64,000 bases of DNA from Owenia fusiformis. Lineage: Eukaryota > Annelida > Polychaeta > Sabellida > Oweniidae. The notes under the pieces were generated by a model. That model did no database searches. It was not told the DNA's origin and worked only from the letters and a program-made list of their open reading frames with translations. Positions 44,401-56,000 of this stretch are shown piece by piece (position 1 is the first letter of the stretch; each line of letters starts with the position of its first letter). The translations under genes and the position numbers were made by a program. The stretch lies in NCBI GenBank assembly GCA_903813345.2, contig CAIIXF020000010.1:22641181-22705180 (forward strand), read 5' to 3'.

Positions 44401-47400
44401 TATACTAACAGGCATCAACCTGTAGAAAGCACTGACCCCACAGTCGTAGCTACTACAAAGTCATACAGCAAATGTTGTGGCGGTCAAGTCAAGGTGTCTA
44501 AATCTGCTCAAATACCAAGCCAATATCAAATACCAATATCTTCGGAAATGTATAAGAATATGGCAGTTCAGCAAGGCCCTTTATTGAATCGAGATGCTGG
44601 GTTCACACAAGTCCCTCAGCTGGGTCCCCAGATAACCGATGCCTTTGACCTGGATGAAGGAAACAATACCAGTTTGGAATTTACCCAGAATGATGCTAAT
44701 TCATTGTTGAATGGTTTGGATATGAATATCTTGGCTGACCAAATAGCTGACCAGTTGCCTCAAGAAATCCAAGGACAAGCATCTTATCAACCAACCAACC
44801 AGTTTTCTAATACAATGATCAACCAGAATGCAGATCAGATATGCAGCCAGTTACATAACCAAGTAATTCCCACTCAATATTGTGACCCAGCTTTCCAGCC
44901 AATATCAAATCACACAACCATACAACAGCCTAATCCCAATGTGCCAAGTGGAATTTCTAATACCACACTTTATCCTGGTTCAGGTCAAGCTCAGAATTAT
45001 CTTGGTAATGCTGCTGTCCAAGGAATTCAGAAATATCAGGGTGTACAAGGTCAGAACTGGAGAGACCACATACCAACAAGCCAAATCCAGAATTATCAAG
45101 TTCCAGTCAGCCAAATTGCAAATAACCAAAGTCCGATACAACAAAATTATGCCCCATCAAGTCAAGCCCAGAATTATCAGGATACGACAGTCTCAGTCCC
45201 TAAAATGTCTGATCAACCAAGCCAGATGCTGAATTATCAAGATCCAGCTAACACAATCCTAGAAAATCAGGTCCCATCAAGTCAGATCCAGAATATTCAA
45301 TCTCAAGACCTTAACATGTACTCCCCACCCCCTAGTGCTAATAGCATGGGGTCTGTCCAGTCTCCCCCCAGCGTATCAATGTTACAAAATGCAGATTCAC
45401 CCAGGAGTGTCCTCAACCAGCAAGCTTACAGCCCCCAGACAGGCCAGACATATAGACAGCCACCAAGTAACAGTAGCCAGGGGACAATATACCCTTATTC
45501 ACCACAGTCCCAGAAGTCTCCTGGGTCCACAGTTGGTGCTCCTTCGCCTGGAAGTATTGCACACAGTCCGGCAGATAGTGGTATTGATGAACGTTTTGAA
45601 GAGGTTTTTGAAGTTATAGACATTGTAGATGCGAAAGAGCAGAAAGAATCAGAAATTGAAAAAATCAAAAACTCACTGTTAAAAGGAATTGTCACAGAAA
45701 AACCAAAACCAGTTGTTATCACAGGTCCACCTAGCACTGACTACCCACCAAATTCTATTCTTAAAGATGCTCTTAATGAAGCGAAACCACTGAACAAAGC
45801 TGATTCAAGCAAGACAACACAAAGTCCTACAATACTTCAAGCTCAACCTGTAGCTGTCTTCATCCCAACGATGCCACAAGATGCAACAAAAACTGCACCT
45901 GGCAAAGGCAAAACTGGCGTTAAGCCACTCCGTAAGATCCTTCCTAAACCAGACCCTACTACACCTAGTAGCAGCAGTCCGAGTGTTGGAAACACAACTA
46001 AGAATATGAGCAGGCCTATTAGCACTTCTCCAATGATAGCACAGCAGCAACAGAATGCTACAAGGCAGATACAAATGGTCAGTGGTGCCCAGATGGTCCC
46101 TGTGATACAACAACAGGGACTCCAACAGGCTCCTGTGCCCCAAGTGGTCATGATGAACCAGAACCCCCAAGTTATGATGCAAGGACAGGCACCAGTGGCT
46201 GCATTGAACCTCATACCAGCAGGTAAGATAGTCAATTTAGAATTAGCTAGCACACATAAATGTAAAATTAATTTCCTCGTCAGTGTTTTGAGCCATTTTG
46301 ACTGCTTCGTTAAACATGTTTTTAGCCTCAGTATTGGATTATCCTAATGACTCTGTTATCAGAGTCTCTTAATGTTGACAACTCGGATATGAAAAATTGA
46401 CTGTTTCACATAGAATACTCTTGTACTGCAGGTACCGTGATGAGTGCCCCAAACAACAGCCCTGTTACGCCCAATGATCTGACAAAAGCAAGGCGATCCA
46501 TCAGTCGCCTGAAGATTGGCAACCTCTTAGAAGCAGATGATGACGGAGATACGTAAGTCTATGATTATAAGATTTCCTCGAGATGTGAAAGGATGCTTGA
46601 TCCTATCCAGATTTGATCCCCTCCATTGATTTACTTGTGTATGATTACTAAATTATATAAACATTATATGATCCAGGCACTTTGTGATTGTCCAATTAAT
46701 AAGTGTCAATATTTTCCCTTGTAGGCAGCTTCATATAGCTGTATGCCAGGTGCAAGAAAGACCAGAGAGCATATATCTGATCCAGGCACTTTGTGAACGT
46801 CTGCTGAGAGAGGGACACATTCATATCATCAATAAGAAGAATTTACTTCATCAGGTAAGGAACAAATAGTTTAAATATCTTAATTGAATGATTTGGTTTG
46901 GAAAAAATAATAGGCTTGAGTAAGATAACTTGATTAATATTGATTATTTGCTTGATTGAAAATCTATTATCTTTGCTTGATGGATTGGTTGATTCAATTG
47001 ATTCGTTTCATTTTCTAACTTCATTAAATCCCATTACTTCAGATTACCACTGTATTGTTTACAGACACCATTGTACCTGGCCACTGTTGTAAACAGGGCA
47101 GACCTTGTCAAGCTGCTAATAGGATTTGGTGCCAAGGTGAATGCCCCATCTGAAACTAAGTCTCCTCTCCATTATGCTAGTAGCCATGGCAGCAAGATGC
47201 TTGCTGTTCTTGATGTGCTCTTGAGTGCCACTGATGTGGATGTACATAGCTTTAATCAAGAAGGTAAGAGATTTTGTCTATCTATATCAGTACAATATTA
47301 ACAATAGTAAATCAGAACAATAACACTTAAAGTATACCGGAACAAGAAAGCTTATAATATATTCCACCTGATAGTCTTCTTGTTAATGAAAACACAGAAT

Positions 47401-48957
47401 GAAATTCTGTGCTAATGGCTGATGTGGAAAAGTCAGTTCACCCCAGTGGGGATCGAACCCACAACCTCTCAGTTTCTGGGCTATTGCTCTACCACTGAGC
47501 TATAGGACCCACTGGCTTTTCCACATCTCACATTTCCACATTTCATGACAAATGGAAAAAAATTCTATTTTGACCAGTAACTCTGAAATCTGTACAGCAT
47601 AATCTGTTGAACAACATTTTCTTACAATAAATAAATCTTTCTACCTGTAGGCAAGCAAGCAATCCACTGCTGTTTAAGCATTCACCGCCAGTATGTTCAA
47701 GGGGACATCATAGATAGCAGTCAAGTATTTGAGAGGCTGCTAGCGCATGGCGCTAACCCTGGCCAAGAGGTAGATACTTTCTTTCTTATGCCTTCTCCAT
47801 ATAGCTTAAGGAATGAGATTATACCTCAGGGCACCACAAAAAATGCCACCCACTAATTTTGGAAAAACTTGAACACTCTATCTACACAAGAATCATGAAG
47901 TTTCCTTAATTATGAAGGTTATTCCAAAAAACTAGTGGGTGGCACTTTTTGTGTCACCCTGTATAATTATGTCACCACTTCGGGGTGGTGAGCTTTTAAG
48001 TCACCATTTTGTGACTGGTGATGAGATGAGATGAGGCGTTTAACATTGGTGTCTATAACAAATGGTTAAACTTTTGTAATAAAACAAGATGACATTTTGT
48101 GTTGTTCTTGCCTTGTTGAGGACATTGGTTTGGCATTACCTTATAATGACATAAATTGTATGATATTTCTTATCGTGTATTTCAGGATAGAAATGGCAAC
48201 GGTAAAACTGCTTTCCACTATAGTGTAGAATCGAGTGACCTTGACCTTGTTAAATATCTCATGACTCTGCCAAACAAGATATCAATTTTACAAAACAAAG
48301 TGACATATAACGGCAACACAGTTCTGCACTCAGCTGTTGGCGCCATCAACAAGAACAATATAGAGACTCAGTGTAAAATCATACGGATTTTGCGACAAAA
48401 TGGTGCATTCTCTGATGTAAAAAATAACGAGGGGTTTCGGCCTAAAGATTTGATTCCTACATGTTTAAGAAACAGTGACAGTTCATTGATAGATAAGGTT
48501 GGTACAACATGAATTATTTTTATTTGGTTACACCTTTTGTTTTGTTTACACCTCATGTTTTTGACTCTATAGATATGTCATGTTTTTGACCCTTTTATAC
48601 CTTGTCTTCATCATCTTACATATTATCATTTATGTAGTATTATAGATATCTGAAAATTAAGACAAACTTGCAATGGGACTTCTTTTACGTAATCCTAGCA
48701 GGTATTGAGTGGAAATCACCACCAGTTCCTGAGATGAGATAAAAACTGTTTAAAATGTATCTGTAACCTGAGTGGTTCAATGATAGTTCAATACCATGTA
48801 ATTCCAATCATATTACACAAACACATATCTTTGGACATGGTGTTATCAGTTTCACATATAGAGAAAAGATCATTGTGTAATTATATCTAGTATTTTGAAA
48901 CATGTTTGCTTTTACTTTCAGGTGCTTGGTGCTATATGTGGTGACACAAGACAATAA
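38413..48957 (+). CDS. Nuclear IkB-like ankyrin protein (IkB-zeta-like), eight exons
   Basis: Exons: 38413-38440, 43625-46222, 46432-46552, 46725-46854, 47065-47263, 47651-47769, 48186-48497 and 48922-48957. Phases agree and give 1180 residues. The N-terminal 875 residues are Gln/Asn/Pro/Ser-rich and probably disordered, as in a transactivation region. Near residue 660 stands DSGIDE, like the IkB phosphodegron DSGxxS but with Glu for the second Ser. After a basic ARRSISRLKIGN, residues about 910-1165 carry six or so ankyrin repeats: DGDTQLHIAV, TPLYLATVVNRADLVKLLI, SPLHYASSHG, QAIHCCLS, KTAFHYSVESSDLDLVKYLM and YNGNTVLHSAVG. The repeat layout matches vertebrate IkB-zeta/BCL3, which modulate NF-kB on chromatin; there is no Rel domain. 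The ninth-codon join to exon 2 and the last 12-codon exon are inferred from splice sites. If the last intron is retained the protein ends VGTT at 48512. Confidence 0.88.
41453..41877. mobile_element. MITE family B, copy 2, intact
   Basis: CAGATGCGGGTAG at the left is inverted as CTACTCGCATCTG at the right. The full length (about 425 bp) aligns by eye with 17480-17906, sharing for example GAGATTCCCCATAGACCCC and AGCCACCTGGTGG. Confidence 0.8.
43363..43532. repeat. GTAC-rich degenerate palindromic repeat
   Basis: About twelve GTAC tetramers in 170 bp, mostly inside TATGGTACC or GGTACCATA, irregularly spaced. It ends about 90 bp before exon 2 of the IkB-like gene. Confidence 0.8.
45574..45591 (+). 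other. DSGIDE degron-like motif of the IkB-like protein
   Basis: Encodes DSGIDE followed by an acidic helix (RFEEVFEVIDIVD), as in classical IkB N-termini where DSGLDS precedes an acidic stretch. The second phospho-acceptor is Glu here. Confidence 0.6.
47418..47527 (-). mobile_element. tRNA-like segment enclosed by a 17-bp inverted repeat
   Basis: GATGTGGAAAAGTCAGT (47421-47437) is inverted at 47511-47527 with one mismatch. Between them, on the minus strand, TAGCTCAGTGGTAG (A box) and GGGTTCGATCC (B box) with a good T-arm (GTGGG/CCCAC) look tRNA-like, but the acceptor and anticodon stems fail. It lies in the intron 47264-47650 of the IkB-like gene. Confidence 0.6.
47770..48185 (+). other. 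Intron 6 of the IkB-like gene
   Basis: A 416-bp GT-AG intron. A short inverted GTGGGTGGC / GCCACCCAC pair (about 47848 and 47935) is the only structure seen. Confidence 0.6.
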
Positions 48958-51900
48958 CAATGAGTCACAGATCAAAATTGAATATTGACTCATCACTGTG
49001 CATAGTGTATATAGCTTTGAAACACACAACATGACTATGCAGATAATACCCAGTTCACTGCAAAAAGGGGAGATGAGCTTATTCTTTCAAGTTCTTCTTT
49101 TTAAATTCTTCTTGTTAATTGTTGAAACAGAGGTTAGAGACGGATAAAACTTGGTTTAAATGGGAGATGGACATGTTATTTTGTCTGTTTGAAATATTAG
49201 AATCACTGAAAGGATGAGCAAAAGCTATTTTTCCCACATTTTCATTTTTAGTTCAACAATTGTTTATGAAGATAGAACTGGTATTATGAAATCTGATGTG
49301 AAGGAAATTTCAGAATGAGCGAAGATATTTTGTGCAAACTCCTTTTATTTGACACACTGTTCACATGTTACATGAGACAAATGTAACTGAAAATGTATAG
49401 AATTATTAAATTGGGATTGAATAAGTATTTCTATTCTTTAGAAATATGATTTTCCTCAAACCTTTTCAAGCTCTCCTGAATCACCTTGTATTTGGATCCC
49501 TTAATAAGTCATTTTCATTCATTTGGCTCCTGTCAGTCTTCACTGCATTCAGACCATGCGTGCGAAGATGTTAATCAGTCCCCTGAGACAAAATATTATA
49601 TTTTTGAGGAAAATGTTTCCCCTCTTGAGAGAACTAGCATATGTGTGTGTATTGTGCCATTGCCTGCTCATGTCATAATGACTGGTAGACTTGTATCCTA
49701 AACAGTGGATATTGAATTATTTTAACTATAATATGCAATATTTCAGATGTTATTTTTATACCATACGCTATACATTATACTATGCAGTGGTACAGAGTAC
49801 CAGTAAAAACTTACATTTTTAACATATTTAGAAACATAAGAAATGGTGACTGTACTTTAATATTTGCTTTAATCTTTTTTGTAAGATGAATATAGTTTTT
49901 GCTGTATATCTTATGTATGCCCAAAGCTTTAAGGTTTTATGGAATAGAATAGATATTTAAATAGATGTACATGTACATGTTATTATTTTGTGAAAGCTGG
50001 GTTAGTTTTAACGGCCCAGAGATTATGTAACATATATAGTGATTCTTTTTTATTTTTGATGCACTCAGCGAAAGAGTGAATGGTAGTATAGATTGAGGGG
50101 TAAATAAAGCAGAATCATGGATATAAGTGATGACAAATTTGCAAGTAATATACAGCATACAATTACCACTTCAAATATAGTATCTTCCTATGATGTGTAA
50201 TAGCTTATCAAATGGTGAAGTTGTATAATATGTATGACAAGGAGTGATACGAACCAGAAATATTCTTCAATTGAAAAAAATGATATGAAAAATTCCTTGG
50301 TATATCTGCTCATGCCCTTGAAATGGCAATAAAAATGTTTCAAATGTGAATTAACATTAAAGAAAATCAGAGTTTCTTTATAATGCTTAGATAATGTCAT
50401 AATAATTATGTTGTCTTAAAGACTCATAGTAGAACTCATATCATGTATAAATTACACATTTAGTTGCCAAAAATAGTTTTTAATAACTATAAAAGTGTCT
50501 AAAAATGGTAGTGAAATAAGCCTATATCATAATAAAATGGCTTCACCTGCTTGATGTAACAGAAAACAAAGAAATGTGTTATTTTTAAAGGGAAAGGAGA
50601 AACTGTCAACTGGAACATATTTGTACATCAAGTAGGACACCTCCATAAGTTGAACACTTTCAAATATCTCCATGTAAATTAAAGGTCATCAGCACAATTT
50701 TGGCCATTTGTTGTCCATAATGAAGATTAGCTTACAATGAATAAATGACTTACAATTGACAATTGACAATGGATAATTAACTTACAAATCGTGAAATGGC
50801 AAATTTTGAAATTTTTATTATATTTTGTGTGAATAGTTGAAATTACAATGTTATTTCAGTTTTTGCTAGAATATGGGAGCAAGAAGGCATTATTGACATG
50901 ACAAAATAATAGTATTACCACCTGACTACAAAAGTGTAACACAAAACATGGTAGCAGTGACAATATGTCACCACTTTTTGGTGGTGACAAGAAGTGACAT
51001 AATGAATCATTGAATAGAAAAATGCAAAAACCTTTAGATAGCAAACTTAAGATTATTTTGGGTTGTCGGTGGGTGATGTGTATGTTAATGCTTTTCTGCC
51101 ATGTTATTAACATTACCGAAATGATCAAGTCCAAAATATCCAAGTTTGGTCTCTCGAATGTGTTGGTTATTTTCAATTAAGAATTGCCCCATGATTGATA
51201 GATTGTTTCTTTTAGCAAATACTTATCAAAATAACCATGTAGCTTCAACTGTGCTGTATAAAAGAAAGATTTAAATTGAGGAACATGTATATACATAGAT
51301 ATATATTATATTCATGAATAAATATACTGAGTAAACCATATATGCAGTGTTTGATTTGGTTACATCCTGTTAGATAGGAGCTACTCTTCAACATATCAAC
51401 AATACATGTATTGATAAAATAACATGAATTAATTATCATAAGATCTTATAAAATATCATCATCAGATAGTCATTGTTGAAATTTTGGTAATTCTATATCT
51501 TGGGCGCTCTTCCGTCTGTCTTCACCATCCAGTAGAGTCAAGAGCCCCCTAGCGATTCTTTAGTTAGCTAGCAAAGAATCTAATATATTATTCTTCAATT
51601 CCCATCTATGTCACTGTTTATAAAAGAAAATGGTGATTTTTTCAATAACATGTTTGATGAAAAACTGAAAATTAAATTCAGGGATAACAATTTTAAAAAA
51701 TGAAACCAATTTTTAGGTCCTTAGTTTTGTGGAATTATTGAAGTGCTACTTTAAAGGTCAAATGCAATGTCTTACACGAATGGTCTAATAGTATAAGCCA
51801 TGTTTTTTAAATAACATTATTTTCTTGCTTCTTGCGATTTATGACATAAAAAAGATAAACAGATGTGGTTGCAGATTCAATTTTACCGAAACACACAAAC

Positions 51901-53080
51901 CAATAATTCTTCACAAGAAACAAACAATAGATATGTAATATATTTCTGAAAAAAATACAAATTTTGATTTTCTAAATGGTTCTTTTTATGTTATCAATTT
52001 TAAGCAATACTGTAAAGTGCTTTTATTTATCCTTTTGAATGATAATTCACACAAGGTCTGAATTTTTTATAATACAATTTATTTAAAACTAATATTTCTA
52101 AGAACATTCATTGAACATGTACATAAATGACACAAATGTGGTAAATTAACGATTAAACTCTGAACATAGAATTGATAGTGTAGATGTACCTGTGAAATAA
52201 ACATGTATTCTAAGATAACATGTATTTGGCAAAATACATTAAAACATATTAATTGACTATATATAGTAGATATAGAATTCTTCCAATTTCTCATGGCATC
52301 CTCTACATATTGTATTAGGTGAAAAGATATTGCATGTGTTTACTAAATCTAATAATTTAACATCAACAAAGCTTGTATGAACAGTATAAAAATAACCAGC
52401 CACAAATACATTTCCATTCACTATTAAATAGACATAACATAAAATACCACATCGTTGATTTCTTTGAATGTTAATTTGTCAACAATTTCTGAAACTTACA
52501 CATATAAACTAATTTTATGTCTAATTTTATAATGCAAAACCTATATTGAATCATTACATCAGAAGTAAAAAGGAATCGTGTGAATCCAGAATTGAAAAAA
52601 TATTCAATTTTAGATTTTATAAGTGTCAATAATCAACAAATGCTTCCCAATTGGAGTGATTAACTATTCTAAAATACATTCAGTATAACCATATTAAAAT
52701 ACAATAAAAAAAGAGTTACTTTATAGTACAAACAATACTGTATCGTACTACAAATATTTTGCAATATATAAATGCATGGATTGTAAGTTATTGTAGAAAT
52801 AATAAATGCATTGTTCTGTTTCAAGGAACATTGTCTATATTCTCGCACATAATTTGATTAAAAGCCATGTAATGATTTTTTAATCAAATAATGTCTATAC
52901 AGAACTGTTGTTCCCTTTTACAATTGGCAGTCTATATAATCTCAAAGAAATCTTCAGTAGATTTCTGTAGTTGTACAATTTATAATGTAAATATATTTTA
53001 CACTTTGGCATCTTTTGTATGACATCAGTTTCAGATCATATTTTATAAATAATGCTGTTTCACCAAAAATCCATCTATAA
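48958..53080. other. Intergenic region between convergent genes
   Basis: Presumably the 3' UTR of the IkB-like gene followed by the 3' UTR of the EGF-repeat gene. Several AATAAA signals occur (about 50329, 50530, 50739 and 51316), but none can be assigned. A small hairpin GTCACCAC/GTGGTGAC lies near 50968-50989. No coding or transposon structure is recognised. Confidence 0.6.
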
Positions 53081-56000
53081 TTAGCTTCTTGATCTCTGTT
53101 TATATTGTCTCTCTCTTTCTCTTTGCCTGTTGTTTTTATCCTCAAGGGGTTCACACCTTCGTTTATTATACTGGAGAGTGTACCCCTCTGGGCACTGGCA
53201 CTTGTAGCTCCCCTGGGTGTTTACACATGTGTGGCTGCATGGCTTGAAATGGTGGCACTCATCAATATCTGCAATGAGAATACAAGCAGCATTTGAAAAA
53301 CAAGCAACCAAAAAAAACTAGAAACCATGATAAATAAAATGATGATAAAACGTCCACTTTATCATTTCTTTCTTCACGTATAAAAGTATAAAACACACAC
53401 TACACTTTTTTAAATGTGCAAAATGCTTCTAATGGAATTAGTTAATAAGGGTGTTTTAAACTTTAATTCTTTTGTGGTGCTTATTTGACAGGGAACTTCC
53501 TCTATCCTTGGGTGCTCTCCCTTAGCCCCTTACCTAGCTCACACTGTCTGCCATAGAATCCTGCAGCACATTGGCATCTGGTGTCAATGCATGTACCTCC
53601 ATTCTGGCACTCTGAGCTACAGGATGTTTGATCTGAAATAACAGCACATATATAATTCCAAAACCTCTCAAATGCCTTATAAATGGGACATTCCTGATTA
53701 TTATATACCCAATATGTAACACTAATCCTGATTGGTCAATACCTAGTCACGTGTTCCGAAATAGATTTACTATTTCCCTGGGAAAGTTATATTCCCTCAA
53801 ATGTGACGTCAGCGGGAATATACATTTGAACTATTGCCCGCTGAAGTCACGATTGCAACTTCTATTACCCTTGGAAACGTCTGCGCATCATCACTGCGCA
53901 GACGAAAAACAGAAAAATGGAGGATGAGCACAAACACAAATCAACTCCGTTCACCATGACAGACGTGCGTGAACGATACAGTATAAGCAACGTGTATAAA
54001 GTTCCCTAAGCTCAATACGTCTTTGTAATTTCAAGTGTTATGATAATCTATTCCGAGTGTTAAACGCGATTTAATTTGTCAAGTGAGAGTCTCAGAGGCA
54101 AAAATTTCTGTTGAGCATCTGATGACGTCACAGCTTATAATGCTAACAATGGACCCGGGAAGGGGGCTTTCTAAGCCTTTTTGGCCTTCGCAGAGGAAAC
54201 GGGACAAGAGTCAGTATAGTGTATATAATAAAACAAATAGTGACTGCCTAATTTCGAGCAATAGTGTAAATGATTTCCCCTTGGGAATATCCTCTACAAT
54301 GTACTATCCCTCAGCCTGCAGCTTCGGGAATATTAAATTGTAGAGGATATTCCCTCGGGGAAATAATTTACACTATTGCCCTCAATGGCAGTCACTATTT
54401 GTATAATATATGGCATCCTGAGTATATGGCACCCTGAATATATGACACCCTGAATATGTGGCATCACTGAAAATATATATGGCACCCTGATTATCTTTTG
54501 CACTATTTCAATCTAATATTTGAGTTGTCTAATACTTTAACCAATTTTTTGTTATAAAAAATGTTAACTAAGACATTGTGTCATGCCACTGCTTGATGCA
54601 TGGAGTAGGTCTTAGTAAGAATAAATATTCCCTGAACAAGCTTATCCATTTTACCATTAAATGTCTTATAGTTAATCATTTTTATAATTCTTTACTACCC
54701 ACTATGCATATTAAGAAAATGGCTAGTATGTACTTGTAATATTATATGGCTGCATGGCCTGCTCTCCAAAAATGGACAAACGACTAGACATAAATCATTA
54801 AGATGTAAACCCAGAGGTAAATCTTACTTTTACATGTACGTTGGTCGTCATTGAGGATTTGTCCCCGTGGACAGTGACATGTGAAGCTTCCATAGCTATT
54901 CATACAAATATGTTCACATAAACCTTTGCCTGTTGCACTGTCACACTCATTAATATCTGAAATGTAAAACATTTAATGAAATACTATTTAATTGCATCAT
55001 CAATCTTTTTCTGTAAATTAAAGTACATGTATGTAAATCTAATGGAATTTGTTCAATGGTGCTACATGAACATTTCATAAGACAATGTACTTGATTCAAA
55101 TTCTCTCTTTAACAGATTGAGGAGATAAGGTAAAATGCCAGTAAAAAGTGAAGTATGTGTTCTAAGAATAGGGAAAGAGAATTTCAAGTACTTCTGATAA
55201 ATCCCACAAAAGGACATTTAAAGTATCTTACCTATAGCACAATCCTTGCCCCTAAATCCTGGCGGACATTGGCATTTTCCCATGCTGCATGTACCACCAT
55301 TGCGACATTTAGGTTCACATGATAGCTCTGCAAAGACAAATGTTCACATACGTATGTTCATAACAGGCCATAAGTTAGAAATATATGAGAGATATAGAAA
55401 TAAATGTTTGAAAATAATGTATTGTTCTCCTGTTTTATATTAATTTAATAAATTGTCATTGTAAGTTATAGGTATTTGAAGTGTGAACCATGATTCCAAA
55501 CTCAAACCAACTCTTAAATAAAGAATTTGTGATATATCAAATATTCTTCCAAAACAGACATATCCAACTATCATGCATCCTCAAATGCAGAAATCCAGCT
55601 CCAAACACACTCCTTGAAAAAGGAAGAAACTGTGGATGATATCTGTAGCCTTAAGGAGGATGCTATATATATGCAAAAGGTCTTTTAAAGTGCTTATTGC
55701 TGTTATTGTCATCATGAATAATTCTAAAATATTTATTTTATTTTATTTATAGTGATATATAACTCATAATTCATAATGATATATACGATATATATACACA
55801 ATTAATAGATTTGGACAAAAACCTTCTTTTCAAAAATATTAATGTTTGGAAAAAGCAGTACTAATAAGCATCTATGTCAAGTTTCAAAATTAAAAAAAAA
55901 CTCAATTTCAAAAGACAATTACATTTTCCACATTGATCATTTTTCAAGCATAAATAATTATGTCTCGTCTATTGATTGTGTAAGTAATAAGAATGAGAAC

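Larger units (their letters stand above)
53633..54827 (-). other. Intron of the EGF-repeat gene with a foldback and short tandem repeat
   Basis: Holds the hairpin at 54222-54410 and a short repeat after it. The left part (about 53720-54220) has ATTCCC/GGGAATA words and may belong to the same mobile unit, but its border could not be set. Confidence 0.6.

Noticed and set aside
47441-47512. Functional tRNA gene
   Set aside because: A and B boxes and T-arm are good, but acceptor and anticodon stems do not pair.
53910-54010. Short ATG frame ([12 protein letters not shown]...) in an EGF-gene intron
   Set aside because: Stops after about 30 codons and sits next to a foldback; no homologue recognised.
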